A stretch of DNA of 40,316 nucleotides from Proteobacteria bacterium UBA6921. GTDB lineage: Bacteria; Pseudomonadota; Gammaproteobacteria; SG8-11. The notes beneath the pieces were generated by a model. That model did no database searches. It was not told where the DNA came from and saw only the letters and a list, made by a program, of their open reading frames with translations. Shown here one piece after another: positions 25,314 to 34,215 of this stretch (its first letter is position 1; each line of letters begins with the position of its first letter). Made by a program: the position numbers and the translations under genes. Location: positions 1 to 40,316 of the forward strand of contig DKAR01000034.1 of NCBI GenBank assembly GCA_002450895.1, read 5' to 3'.

Positions 25314-26606
25314 ATGTCTTGGGTAGCGGTCGGAGTTGCAGCGGTAGGGGTGCTATCTGCCTACCAACAGTCTGAGGCGGCTAAAAATGCTTCAAAGGAC
25401 GCTAACAAAGCGAGTGACGCGCAAATTGCGCTCGGGCACGAACAACTGGATTACCTGAAGGATCAGGACGAACTCAAACAGGGTCTTGGTAGCGAGTGGT
25501 ACGACTACCAGAGAAATCTTGCAGAGCAGGAAGATCAACGCCGATTCGATATCCTTCCGCAAGTTTACGACAACGCGCAAGCTTCATTCGACGAGGTCAT
25601 GGCGAATGCCGGTCTCTACTACGACGAGGCAACCGGTCTCGCATACAACGCTTCTGGTGAAATTCAGGGTAATGCCTGGGACTTGTACGGCGAGCTGACC
25701 GGGAACGCGCAGATGTATGGCGAGGGGGCTTTGGACAACGCCTACAGTTTTCAGTCGGACATTCTCGGTAATGCGGACAGGACGTACAACGAACTCACAG
25801 ACAATGCCCGGTACTCTGAACAGGATTACCTCGACGCAACTGGAGCAGCGTCCGGCGATGTCGTTCAAAGTTTCGACAAGTCGCGCGGTATCACTCGACG
25901 GAACGCTATGCGCTACGGACTGAACCCGAACAGTTCTGAATTTTCTCGCATGGAAAGCGATTCAGCGATTGACCAGGCTCTTGCCGAAGCTGGAGCGGTT
26001 AACACAACTCGCCGTTCCATGAAGAACGAGGAACGCGGCAGACTCGATTCAGCAATTCGCGCGGGGCTAAGTGCAAGGGCTGACGCGCTTCGCTATGGAT
26101 CTGGAGCCGTGGACAGCGCGATACGTTACTCCGGCGACATCAATCGAGATGCGTACACGCAGGGTCGTGGCGCTATTGATAGCGCAACTCGGGCTGGAGC
26201 TGCGCTTGAGCTTTCCGCTGTTGGTGCAGGCAGGGCCGGTATGGATAGCGCGATTCGTTACGGTCGAGGCAATCTGAGTAATGCGATGCTGACCAATCTT
26301 GGAACAACATCCTCGCAGCTTGGTATTGTTGATCCTCGTATCGGAATGGTTTCGCAGACGAATTCTGGATACGGGACTCTCTCAAATGCTTACGCACAAC
26401 AAGCTGCAGCAGCTTCAGCAAACGCGGCGAGCAGCAGCGCCAACGCAACAAACGCGATGGTTTCCGCTGGTAGCACGGCTGGAATGATCGCCGGTTACAA
26501 CTACAACCGTCCTGTGACAAATACAACGCAGAACAACTCGACTTCAGGTGTTGCTTACGACCCTGAAACGGGAATGTCGTCTTACGGTGACAATCAATAC
26601 GCTTAA
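25314..26606 (+). CDS. Ejection-type internal virion protein with 11-residue repeats
   Basis: The 430-aa product begins with a hydrophobic segment (WVAVGVAAVGVLSA) like those of phage DNA-transfer/internal virion proteins. Two runs of 11-residue repeats follow: about 119-184 (GNAWDLYGELT, GNAQMYGEGAL, DNAYSFQSDIL, GNADRTYNELT, DNARYSEQDYL) and about 244-331 (LDSAIRAGLSA, RADALRYGSGA, VDSAIRYSGDI and so on). Hendecads form straight right-handed helical bundles, apt for a channel. The end is Ala/Asn/Ser-rich. GGAGGG precedes the start. Ejection function is inferred from position and repeats. Confidence 0.72.
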   Translation: MSWVAVGVAAVGVLSAYQQSEAAKNASKDANKASDAQIALGHEQLDYLKDQDELKQGLGSEWYDYQRNLAEQEDQRRFDILPQVYDNAQASFDEVMANAGLYYDEATGLAYNASGEIQGNAWDLYGELTGNAQMYGEGALDNAYSFQSDILGNADRTYNELTDNARYSEQDYLDATGAASGDVVQSFDKSRGITRRNAMRYGLNPNSSEFSRMESDSAIDQALAEAGAVNTTRRSMKNEERGRLDSAIRAGLSARADALRYGSGAVDSAIRYSGDINRDAYTQGRGAIDSATRAGAALELSAVGAGRAGMDSAIRYGRGNLSNAMLTNLGTTSSQLGIVDPRIGMVSQTNSGYGTLSNAYAQQAAAASANAASSSANATNAMVSAGSTAGMIAGYNYNRPVTNTTQNNSTSGVAYDPETGMSSYGDNQYA

Positions 26607-26617
26607 AGGAAAGAAAC

Positions 26618-27865
26618 ATGCCAAGCAATTATGTGTATGACATCGGGCAAGGACTGAACGCTGCTGCCGGTGGTTTTATGCAAGGTATGCAGATGCGCCG
26701 TCAGAACGACGAGTACGACCGTCGCGTGCGAGCCCAAGACGCGCAGATGAAACGACAAAGCGTGCTGGATGCTCGCGCTGACGAAGAGGCGGCATACCAA
26801 AAAGGGTTGCGTCCCATGAGAGAGCGCGTCATGGACCTTGGCGTGCAGTCTCAGGAACAGGCTTTGGAAAACTCGCAGCTGGAGCACGACAAGAAGTTAC
26901 AGGACATGGCGGGCGAGGGATTGGCCGATACGATGCGCTATCTCGATGCGGGTATGCCTCAAGAAGCGGCACGCGCATTCAACTCATCTGGAACGAGACG
27001 CACACAGGGATTCCGTCCACACCCTACCAAGAAAGGGATTTGGATCGGTACTGACGAGGAAGGGAACGAAGGTGAGATTGACCCGAAATCCGTACTCAAC
27101 GCTCTGGGGAAGGCGCAGAAGCCGATTGAACTGAACTACAGATCGAAGCTCATCACGCCTGACGGCAAAGTCATTGCAGACAACCCGGAAGCTCCCGATG
27201 GTGAGGGAAACTCGATCACCGGCATGAAGGCTACGAACGCATACAAACTATACCAAGAAATTCGTCGGCTTCACCCGGAGGTTCCTGAGCAACTTGCCTT
27301 CGCAAAGGCATACGACATGATTGAGAAAACGACGGACCCGATGGGTTTTGGTGCGTCGCTTACCGACATTTCCACAGGACAAAACATCGGCAGTATCGGA
27401 GACGTTCCATCCGGATACAAAAGCAATCCGGATTACCCAACAAAGGACAACAGACCGCGTTCTGGTAAGGATGGGAATTTTTACGTTCCTGACCCGCAGC
27501 GTCCAGGCAAGTACCTGCGCGTTGATCCTGATGGGGGTCAGGGTATGGAGCCTCCGCGCCGTCGCCTCCCGACGCCGGAAGCGAGAGCCGCCGAGACTGC
27601 GCGTGCGCAAGTGCCGAGTGACCCTGCCGCGCAACAAATGGGCAACCGGTTCGGAATCCCTCAGCAAGCCACGATGGGCCAGCGCGGCGACGAGTACCGA
27701 CAAATGGCGATGGCCGTCACGAAAGTTGAGAAGGATTTGCGACAGGGATTCCTTCCTGCCGAGGACGACCTGTTCGACGCACTGCAATTTGCTGAAGGAC
27801 AAGGCGACCAAAAGAGAGCCGCGATGTATCAACAAATTCTGCAAGAGAACTATGGAGCGCGCTGA
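26618..27865 (+). CDS. Second internal virion/ejection-type protein
   Basis: The 415-aa product opens with GQGLNAAAGGFMQGMQMRR, a Gly/Ala/Met-rich helix like those of internal virion proteins, then a long coiled charged region (about 25-105). A more globular middle (TRRTQGFRPHPTKKGIWIG, about 125-143) and a Pro/Arg-rich C-terminal linker follow. AAGGAAAG precedes the ATG. Its stop shares one base with the start of the giant polyvalent gene (TGATG). Probably co-packaged with it; not recognised further. Confidence 0.65.
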   Translation: MPSNYVYDIGQGLNAAAGGFMQGMQMRRQNDEYDRRVRAQDAQMKRQSVLDARADEEAAYQKGLRPMRERVMDLGVQSQEQALENSQLEHDKKLQDMAGEGLADTMRYLDAGMPQEAARAFNSSGTRRTQGFRPHPTKKGIWIGTDEEGNEGEIDPKSVLNALGKAQKPIELNYRSKLITPDGKVIADNPEAPDGEGNSITGMKATNAYKLYQEIRRLHPEVPEQLAFAKAYDMIEKTTDPMGFGASLTDISTGQNIGSIGDVPSGYKSNPDYPTKDNRPRSGKDGNFYVPDPQRPGKYLRVDPDGGQGMEPPRRRLPTPEARAAETARAQVPSDPAAQQMGNRFGIPQQATMGQRGDEYRQMAMAVTKVEKDLRQGFLPAEDDLFDALQFAEGQGDQKRAAMYQQILQENYGAR

Positions 27866-30800
27866 TGCCGCAAAACTTTCAGTTGACGCCAGTCGATTAC
27901 GACCCGTTTTCAGAAGAGCAGTCCACTCCCGAACAAGCCTCGCCAAGTTATAACCTCACGCCCGTCGATTACGACCCGTTCACGGCGGAATTCGACGATC
28001 AGGGCAACGAAACCCAAGCCTCTCAAATTTCCCGATACAAAGCCGAAGGCGGCGGATACGGAACTGCACTGAAGCGCGGAATGCTGCGCCTGAAGCAAGG
28101 CATGGCTGGAGCTGGTGCCGCGCTCGGGAATTTACTGGTGGACAACGAAGGTTGGTTCGACGAAAGCCCGGTCGGCCAGTGGTTGCAGCGCCAGACGCAA
28201 CAAGACCAACAGGAAGTCGCCGACTTGCAGGGCCAGATCCAGGCGCTCCCGGTTCACCCGACGATGATTCGCGCCGGCCAAGCAGCGAGCGCCGCGCCTG
28301 ACTTCATGGAAGGCGCTAAGGGATTCGTCCGAGAGATTTACGACTCGCCGGATACCCTGAACGTGCTCGGCGAGCAGATGGTAGAACTTGCTCCGCAATT
28401 CGCGACGATGGCTGTTGGCACTAAGGGAGCTGACAAGTTACTCCCGACCGCGATGGAAGGGATGCCGCGCGCGATGGCGGCACTTGGGATCGGCGGCGGC
28501 GTCAGTTCCGCGGCGAACACATACGGCCCCAATCTCGGCGAAGGGCTGGATCAGGGTCTTTCGTTCGAGGAAGCACAATCCCGCGCGATCAACCAGTCCG
28601 CAGCGCAGGGCTTCGTCGATGCCGCAACGAGCGCGGTATTGCCGGTCAAGATCGGAAATCGATGGGTCAACGTTCCTGCTCAGACCGCGATTCAGATGGC
28701 GGGCGGCGGTATCGGAGAAATTGCCCGTTCCGCATCGGTCGGAGAAGAGGCGCAGACCGGCGACATCGTTCCTGAAGTCTTGCTTGAAGCACTCGGCATG
28801 CCTGCCGACTTCGCAACGGAAGCGATGACACGTCACCCGGTTATCGAGAAGGGCAAACCGTTCGACCTGCTCAATGAGACGCAACAGCCTCAACAGCATC
28901 AGCAGCCGGAGCCACAACCGCAGCCTGTTCCAGAGGGTTATCCAGGCTTCGCATCGGAAGAAGAATTGTTTCGCAACATCCACCGCGACCGCGTGAATCA
29001 GGATTACGGTCAGGCTTTGGAGCAACGTGACGCGCAAGAACAGGTCGCTCGCGAACAGGCGTTCCAACAGGCGCAGGAGGACCGCAACAACGATGTTCTT
29101 TCTCTTGCTGACTACAACATCCAAACGGATGTAACCGCAGAGCAGGAACCAAACGCGATGCAGTTGGCGATGCAGCGCGCCCAGCGAAGGCCGGTCAAGG
29201 CAGGTATTGTCGCCACACCGACGAAGCCTGAACTTCCATCCAAGAACCCGAAGATCGAGGAAGGCGGATTCGTCGTACCGAAGCATGGTAGGCCGTTCCA
29301 GACGGAACGCAACGCGAACAACTTCGCCAAGCTGAACAAGCGAACTCTGTCCGACTACGAGCCTTTTGAGATGAATCCGGGCGAGTGGGTGTTGCGGAAA
29401 TCCGACCCGATTAAAAAGGTGTGGATGAAAACGAAGCTCGCCGCGAAATCCGGTGAGCCGCAGACGCCGATCGAAGCTCAAGGTTTTAGGGTGAACAATG
29501 AGCGTTCTCTGAAGAAGGCGCGGCGCGATGACCAATACAACTTTGTTCAGAACGAACTCAAGCCAACGAAACTACCCAAGGGATTCGATGACGCCCGACT
29601 GAAGCGTCTCGAGTTTCGATACGGACTGGAGAAATTGGCGAAAGACTTGGTTGAGGGTGGCGGAATCCAGCTGATCCCGGATGTTGAATACAAGGGCGGT
29701 CTCAGCGACCGGCGCAACGATGACGGCACGGTCGAGTTGCCGATGCGCCGGACGAAATCCCTCAATGATTCGTGGTTTCAAAGCATGGCCGCGAACCCAA
29801 GTACCTCAATGTCCGTCGCCGAAGTCAAGAAAACCGTGGCGAAGGCGCTGGAAGGTAAGCGCAAGCTGGGTATCAAAGAAAGCCGTGTAATCAAGGCGAT
29901 GCTTGGTGTTGTGTCCGATGGCCGGATCGACCCGAACCGCGTTGACGAGGCAAAAAAGAAGTTACAGATGGAACGTTGGCGTATCCTTGCAAGAATTGGC
30001 AAGGTTCCTAGCCTGGAGCAAGCCGCGCAGGACATTCGCCGCTTTGGTGGCGAAATGCAGGATGAGGACTTCTACGCGCCTGACATGGACGCCACGGCGC
30101 GCTCACTGTCTGACTTGATCCAGAAGGCGGGCGAACTCGGGGCCACGGACGACGAAATCGAGGAAGCTGGATCCGCGCAGAACGACCGCGACTCGGCGAC
30201 ACGACTTTGGAAACTAATCGAGGGCTTGAATCGTGAGCAACGACAACGACCAGGAGCAGGAGGAAACGCCGTTCCGGAGAGCGTTCCGGCACTACAAAGA
30301 GCAGCAGGCGAAGGGTATCAAGCCGACGTGGAAGAACCCAATCCTGTCGGACGAGGAACATCGCCAGAAGAAAATAAAGGACGCCTTGGACAAGCAGAAC
30401 AAACCATCCGAGCCGAAGGAAGTGGATTAACCAACGACCTGTTCGGAAAGAACGACACCGCGCAAGCCCTTCACGACAGAAATCTCGCCAGAACCGCAAA
30501 AGAACGCAACGCCCCTTCGATGGAAGAAGGCGCAGGCGATCTATTCACTCAGAAATCAAAGCAGGTAGACATCGAGGATGTAACTTCCAAGCCGGCAACG
30601 ATCGACGTATCCGCACACCAAGCCGCAACCTCCGATAAAAACTCGCTGCAGGAGCCCACCGAAGCGCAGAAGGAAGCCGGTAATTATAAGAAGGGACACG
30701 TCAAGATTAGCGGCTTGGACATCTCCATCGAAAACCCGGAAGGTTCCAAGCGTCGTCCTGAGTGGCCGGAAATGAAAAGCCACTACGGTTACATCAAAGG

Positions 30801-33800
30801 CACCATCGGAAAAGACAAAGACCATATCGACGTATTCGTAAAGCCTGGAACAAACGAGGATCACAGCGGACCCGTTTTCGTTGTCGATCAGACCAACAAG
30901 GAAGGGAAATTCGACGAACACAAGGTCTTGCTCGGATGGAAGGATGAAAAATCCGCGCGTGCCGGTTATCTGGAGAACTACACAAAAGATTGGAACGGAC
31001 TCGGCGCAATTAAAGAATTTACTACACCTGAATTCAAGATGTGGCTCAAGGCGGGCAACACGAAGAAGCCTGTTTCGCTTGGAAAATCTGGATCTGAATT
31101 ACAGAAAACGTCGCAGCCTGTTACAGAAAAAACTGAGGGCGGAGTTTCTGACGATAGCCTGAAAAAAATCGTCGATGAGTTTAACTCGGCTCAAAAAGAA
31201 CAGGTAGAGGACGGTGACAATGTAACGCATGTATTCGATGCGCCAAGCAAGGACGATATTGTCCGTCTGCAAGACAAGGTAAAGGTCTATAACTCCAAAC
31301 ACGGTTGGATGACTCCAGCGGAAGCCAAGGCAAAGATCGAGGAATGGAAACAGCACGCTGAAAAACAAGGCGAGACTGGAGACAATTCGGAGAAGGTTGT
31401 ACTTTCACTTTTTGACCTGACCGGGAAATGGTCGGAGCCGTGGGAAGCTGCTGGTTATCAGGTGTACCGTTTCGATATTCAAGACAATTGGGAAATAGAT
31501 CACAAAGGAGAAACGATCAATGTCGGCGATGTGAAAAACTTTTCGACCGACTTTTTCAATGAACTCTATGGTTCATTCGATGGAAACGACATCCACGCCA
31601 TTCTCGCCGCGTGCCCGTGTACTGATTTTGCCGTAAGCGGAGCGCGCCACTTCGCTGCCAAAGATAATGACGGACGCACTATCGAATCTGTAAAACTCGT
31701 CCATCACACTCTAGCCACAATCGGACACTTCAAGCCTGCCGTGTGGGCGATTGAAAATCCTGTAGGACGCATCGAAAGTCTCGGCGGATTGCCTCCCTGG
31801 CGTTTGTCATTTGACCCGAACCACATCGGCGACCCGTACACGAAAAAGACGCTGCTCTGGGGCCGCTTTAATGCGGACCTTCCTATCGCGCCGGTTGAAC
31901 CGACCGAAGGAAGCAAGATGCACACGAAGTACGGCGGAAAGTCTCTTGCGACAAAGAACGCACGCAGCGCGACTCCAGAAGGATTCGCCTACGCATTCTT
32001 CATGGCGAATAACGCGATCGACAATCCTGCGATGACGATTGCCAACAAGTATGACCGGCTGGATCGTGGGCTGATCGAGAAGGCGGTAAAGAGCGGAGTC
32101 ACCGAAGAGCAGATCGACGACGCCGTTCAGGACTACTACTACCAAGACCTCGACGACGAGGCGGCGAACGAGGCAATCCGCGGTCTCATCAAAGAAGAGA
32201 AGCCGACGCCTGAAAATACGCTTCAGAATGTTGTCGAGCACACAACCAGAAAGGGGAAGGTTATCCAGGGCGTCATTCGCTCTGACCTCAACAAAGAGCA
32301 GGCACACGAAATTGATCCGTACACTTTCAGGAAGGACGGCGGTTGGTTCATCCGTACCAAACACCTTGAAGGCGGCGAGCAGGCGAAGCCTGTAGCGAAA
32401 TCTGAATCCGCTCCAGCTCCAAAACCTGCCGAGGACAGGGCTGCGAAGAAACGCAAGGAAGTTGCGACGAAGATGCGCGCCTTGGGCGAGAAAACTTCAG
32501 CGGAATCCAGCGAGCACTACAACAGAGAGAGAAACACGAACACAGCGCGCCGTGCTCGCATGGCGGCTGGCGCGGAAGCGGATGCCGCGTACAAGAAATA
32601 CATCGGCGATACGATGATCAAGATTGCCGACGCGCTTGAAGCCGGGAAACTAAAGGCGCTCGCAGGAATCTCGAACCGCGCCCAAGTCGAAATGATTGAC
32701 AAGGCGATGACGCAGGCGATTTACGCGCGAGACAGAAAGGAGATTGATTCATATTCAAAACGTGAGAGCCGAAAAGGTAGAGCGTTCGAGACCGAAGATG
32801 CCGCCTACGCAGACTGGCCGAGCGCGAGTTGGCTTGCCGGCGCGCAGTCAGCATTGGTCGCCAAGATCAAAGGGAAGCGCGGAAGCGTCAGCCTTGCAAG
32901 TGATATCTACTCGACAAGCCACTTCACCCGATCGATCTACGAAAAGCTCAAGAATTTTCTGACCGAAGATGAAATAAAGCGCGAAGCTGGTTGGTGGGCT
33001 GTCGAGGCGATGTCGAAGCAGAAGCGCATGGAGAGCGCGGGGATCAACAACGTTTCGGACCTGAAAGCCGCGATGCTGGAGTTCAAAGACCTTCGCGCCG
33101 GAAAGTTGAAGGAAGATCCAGTAAAAGCCGCCGAGCGTGCTTTGATCGGGCAGAACGTTGGAATCGACTTCTTCCCAACGCCTAAGACGTTGGCGAGCCG
33201 TATGGTTGAGATGGCCGGAATTTCCTCCGGGATGAAGGTTCTCGAACCGTCAGCCGGGAACGGGAATATCGCCGAAGCAATTCGAGAAGCTGGAGCGGAT
33301 GTCGATGTTGCGGAGATATCATCGGCGCTGCGCGATCTTTTGACGGCGAAGAAGTTCAACGTCGTCTCTCACGATTTCATGGACATTACGGAAGGTCAGT
33401 ACGACGCGATTGTCATGAATCCGCCGTTTTCCAAGAACCAGGACATCCAACACGTTCAGCGCGCTTTCAAACTGCTGAAGCCAGGTGGAAAGCTGGTTGC
33501 TATTGTTGGCGAGGGAGCATTTTTCCGTAACGATAAGACCGCCACAGAGTTTCGTGATTGGCTCGACGAGCTTGGCGCAACGGTCGAGAAGCTTCCGGAA
33601 GGCACGTTCAAGGAAAAGGAACTTCTGAACACAACCGGCGCGAATGCTCGACTTGTCGAAATTGAAAAGTCCGACGACGCGAAATACTCCAAGGGCGAGA
33701 AGTCTGCTGGAATGACCCGCGCTGACGCGGTTACTCGCCTGTCTGATCTTGTCGGATCGAGCAGCGCGCAAGCGTTGCTGGATTCAGGGCGGATTGTGTT

Positions 33801-34215
33801 GGCTGAAGATGGACAGATGCCGGAAGGCGGGAAGGTTAGTAGCGCAGTCGTGCCTGTCGAATCTGTTCGCATAGGTAAAGAGCGCGGAGCGTTAAACGAC
33901 GTTCACTCCCTCGACATCACCCCGCAGATGCGCGAGTCGGTCATGCAGGGCCAGCCGTTATTCTCTCGCAAGGAAAAAGTACAAGGTGTCAACAAAGATG
34001 GAAAAATTTATCTCAATCTGTCCGCGCTCGACGAAAACTCGTTCGATGGCGTTGCGCTTCATGAAGGGTTGCATGAAACGCTTAAATCAACTTGTCGGAG
34101 AGAAAGACTTCAATCGCCTGATGAAGCGGATGGATACGCTACGAAAGGCGTCAGAGAGCGGTTCCGGCGACGTTGGGAAATTCTTCAAGAAAGCGATGGA
34201 GTCTGTCCCGGATGA
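27865..34215 (+). CDS. Giant polyvalent virion protein, frame-1 part: pyrophosphatase-like, two methyltransferase-like domains, zincin start
   Basis: The 2116-aa ORF starts with LTPVDYDPF twice (residues 7-15, 31-39) and a hydrophobic/amphipathic region (about 60-310) typical of ejected proteins. About 913-1068 is the inorganic-pyrophosphatase-like domain of phage polyvalent proteins (GKDKDHIDVFV). About 1177-1420 resembles a cytosine-C5 methyltransferase, with the catalytic-type CPC (1250-1252) and ENP (1297-1299). About 1450-1510 has DLNKEQAHEIDPYTF, common next to such enzymes. About 1780-1890 is an N6-adenine methyltransferase with EPSAGNGN (1794-1801) and NPPF (1852-1855). HEGLH (2066-2070) is a zincin motif. 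The frame then turns Arg-rich and stops; the true continuation is in +1. It is probably injected to modify DNA and protect the genome. Confidence 0.85.
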   Translation: MPQNFQLTPVDYDPFSEEQSTPEQASPSYNLTPVDYDPFTAEFDDQGNETQASQISRYKAEGGGYGTALKRGMLRLKQGMAGAGAALGNLLVDNEGWFDESPVGQWLQRQTQQDQQEVADLQGQIQALPVHPTMIRAGQAASAAPDFMEGAKGFVREIYDSPDTLNVLGEQMVELAPQFATMAVGTKGADKLLPTAMEGMPRAMAALGIGGGVSSAANTYGPNLGEGLDQGLSFEEAQSRAINQSAAQGFVDAATSAVLPVKIGNRWVNVPAQTAIQMAGGGIGEIARSASVGEEAQTGDIVPEVLLEALGMPADFATEAMTRHPVIEKGKPFDLLNETQQPQQHQQPEPQPQPVPEGYPGFASEEELFRNIHRDRVNQDYGQALEQRDAQEQVAREQAFQQAQEDRNNDVLSLADYNIQTDVTAEQEPNAMQLAMQRAQRRPVKAGIVATPTKPELPSKNPKIEEGGFVVPKHGRPFQTERNANNFAKLNKRTLSDYEPFEMNPGEWVLRKSDPIKKVWMKTKLAAKSGEPQTPIEAQGFRVNNERSLKKARRDDQYNFVQNELKPTKLPKGFDDARLKRLEFRYGLEKLAKDLVEGGGIQLIPDVEYKGGLSDRRNDDGTVELPMRRTKSLNDSWFQSMAANPSTSMSVAEVKKTVAKALEGKRKLGIKESRVIKAMLGVVSDGRIDPNRVDEAKKKLQMERWRILARIGKVPSLEQAAQDIRRFGGEMQDEDFYAPDMDATARSLSDLIQKAGELGATDDEIEEAGSAQNDRDSATRLWKLIEGLNREQRQRPGAGGNAVPESVPALQRAAGEGYQADVEEPNPVGRGTSPEENKGRLGQAEQTIRAEGSGLTNDLFGKNDTAQALHDRNLARTAKERNAPSMEEGAGDLFTQKSKQVDIEDVTSKPATIDVSAHQAATSDKNSLQEPTEAQKEAGNYKKGHVKISGLDISIENPEGSKRRPEWPEMKSHYGYIKGTIGKDKDHIDVFVKPGTNEDHSGPVFVVDQTNKEGKFDEHKVLLGWKDEKSARAGYLENYTKDWNGLGAIKEFTTPEFKMWLKAGNTKKPVSLGKSGSELQKTSQPVTEKTEGGVSDDSLKKIVDEFNSAQKEQVEDGDNVTHVFDAPSKDDIVRLQDKVKVYNSKHGWMTPAEAKAKIEEWKQHAEKQGETGDNSEKVVLSLFDLTGKWSEPWEAAGYQVYRFDIQDNWEIDHKGETINVGDVKNFSTDFFNELYGSFDGNDIHAILAACPCTDFAVSGARHFAAKDNDGRTIESVKLVHHTLATIGHFKPAVWAIENPVGRIESLGGLPPWRLSFDPNHIGDPYTKKTLLWGRFNADLPIAPVEPTEGSKMHTKYGGKSLATKNARSATPEGFAYAFFMANNAIDNPAMTIANKYDRLDRGLIEKAVKSGVTEEQIDDAVQDYYYQDLDDEAANEAIRGLIKEEKPTPENTLQNVVEHTTRKGKVIQGVIRSDLNKEQAHEIDPYTFRKDGGWFIRTKHLEGGEQAKPVAKSESAPAPKPAEDRAAKKRKEVATKMRALGEKTSAESSEHYNRERNTNTARRARMAAGAEADAAYKKYIGDTMIKIADALEAGKLKALAGISNRAQVEMIDKAMTQAIYARDRKEIDSYSKRESRKGRAFETEDAAYADWPSASWLAGAQSALVAKIKGKRGSVSLASDIYSTSHFTRSIYEKLKNFLTEDEIKREAGWWAVEAMSKQKRMESAGINNVSDLKAAMLEFKDLRAGKLKEDPVKAAERALIGQNVGIDFFPTPKTLASRMVEMAGISSGMKVLEPSAGNGNIAEAIREAGADVDVAEISSALRDLLTAKKFNVVSHDFMDITEGQYDAIVMNPPFSKNQDIQHVQRAFKLLKPGGKLVAIVGEGAFFRNDKTATEFRDWLDELGATVEKLPEGTFKEKELLNTTGANARLVEIEKSDDAKYSKGEKSAGMTRADAVTRLSDLVGSSSAQALLDSGRIVLAEDGQMPEGGKVSSAVVPVESVRIGKERGALNDVHSLDITPQMRESVMQGQPLFSRKEKVQGVNKDGKIYLNLSALDENSFDGVALHEGLHETLKSTCRRERLQSPDEADGYATKGVRERFRRRWEILQESDGVCPG
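30233..30430 (+). CDS. Candidate nested 65-codon gene in the +1 frame of the giant ORF
   Basis: A GTG at 30233 with GAGGG 8 bases upstream opens a 65-aa ORF ending TAA at 30430. The product is charged and looks natural (MSNDNDQEQEETPFRRAF, then FRHYKEQQAKGIKPTWKNP). By hand count about 80% of its codons end in G or C, versus about 29% for the frame-1 codons over the same bases, so the local coding signal sits in the nested frame. It may be a real overprinted gene or the remnant of a gene absorbed by fusion. No known family. The frame-1 linker here is low-complexity Gly/Glu/Gln. Confidence 0.5.
   Translation: MSNDNDQEQEETPFRRAFRHYKEQQAKGIKPTWKNPILSDEEHRQKKIKDALDKQNKPSEPKEVD

Noticed and set aside
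28438..29535. Long minus-strand frame of 365 codons
   Set aside because: It lies antisense to the polyvalent gene, has odd Leu/Arg/His-rich composition and no ribosome binding site; a shadow of the real frame.
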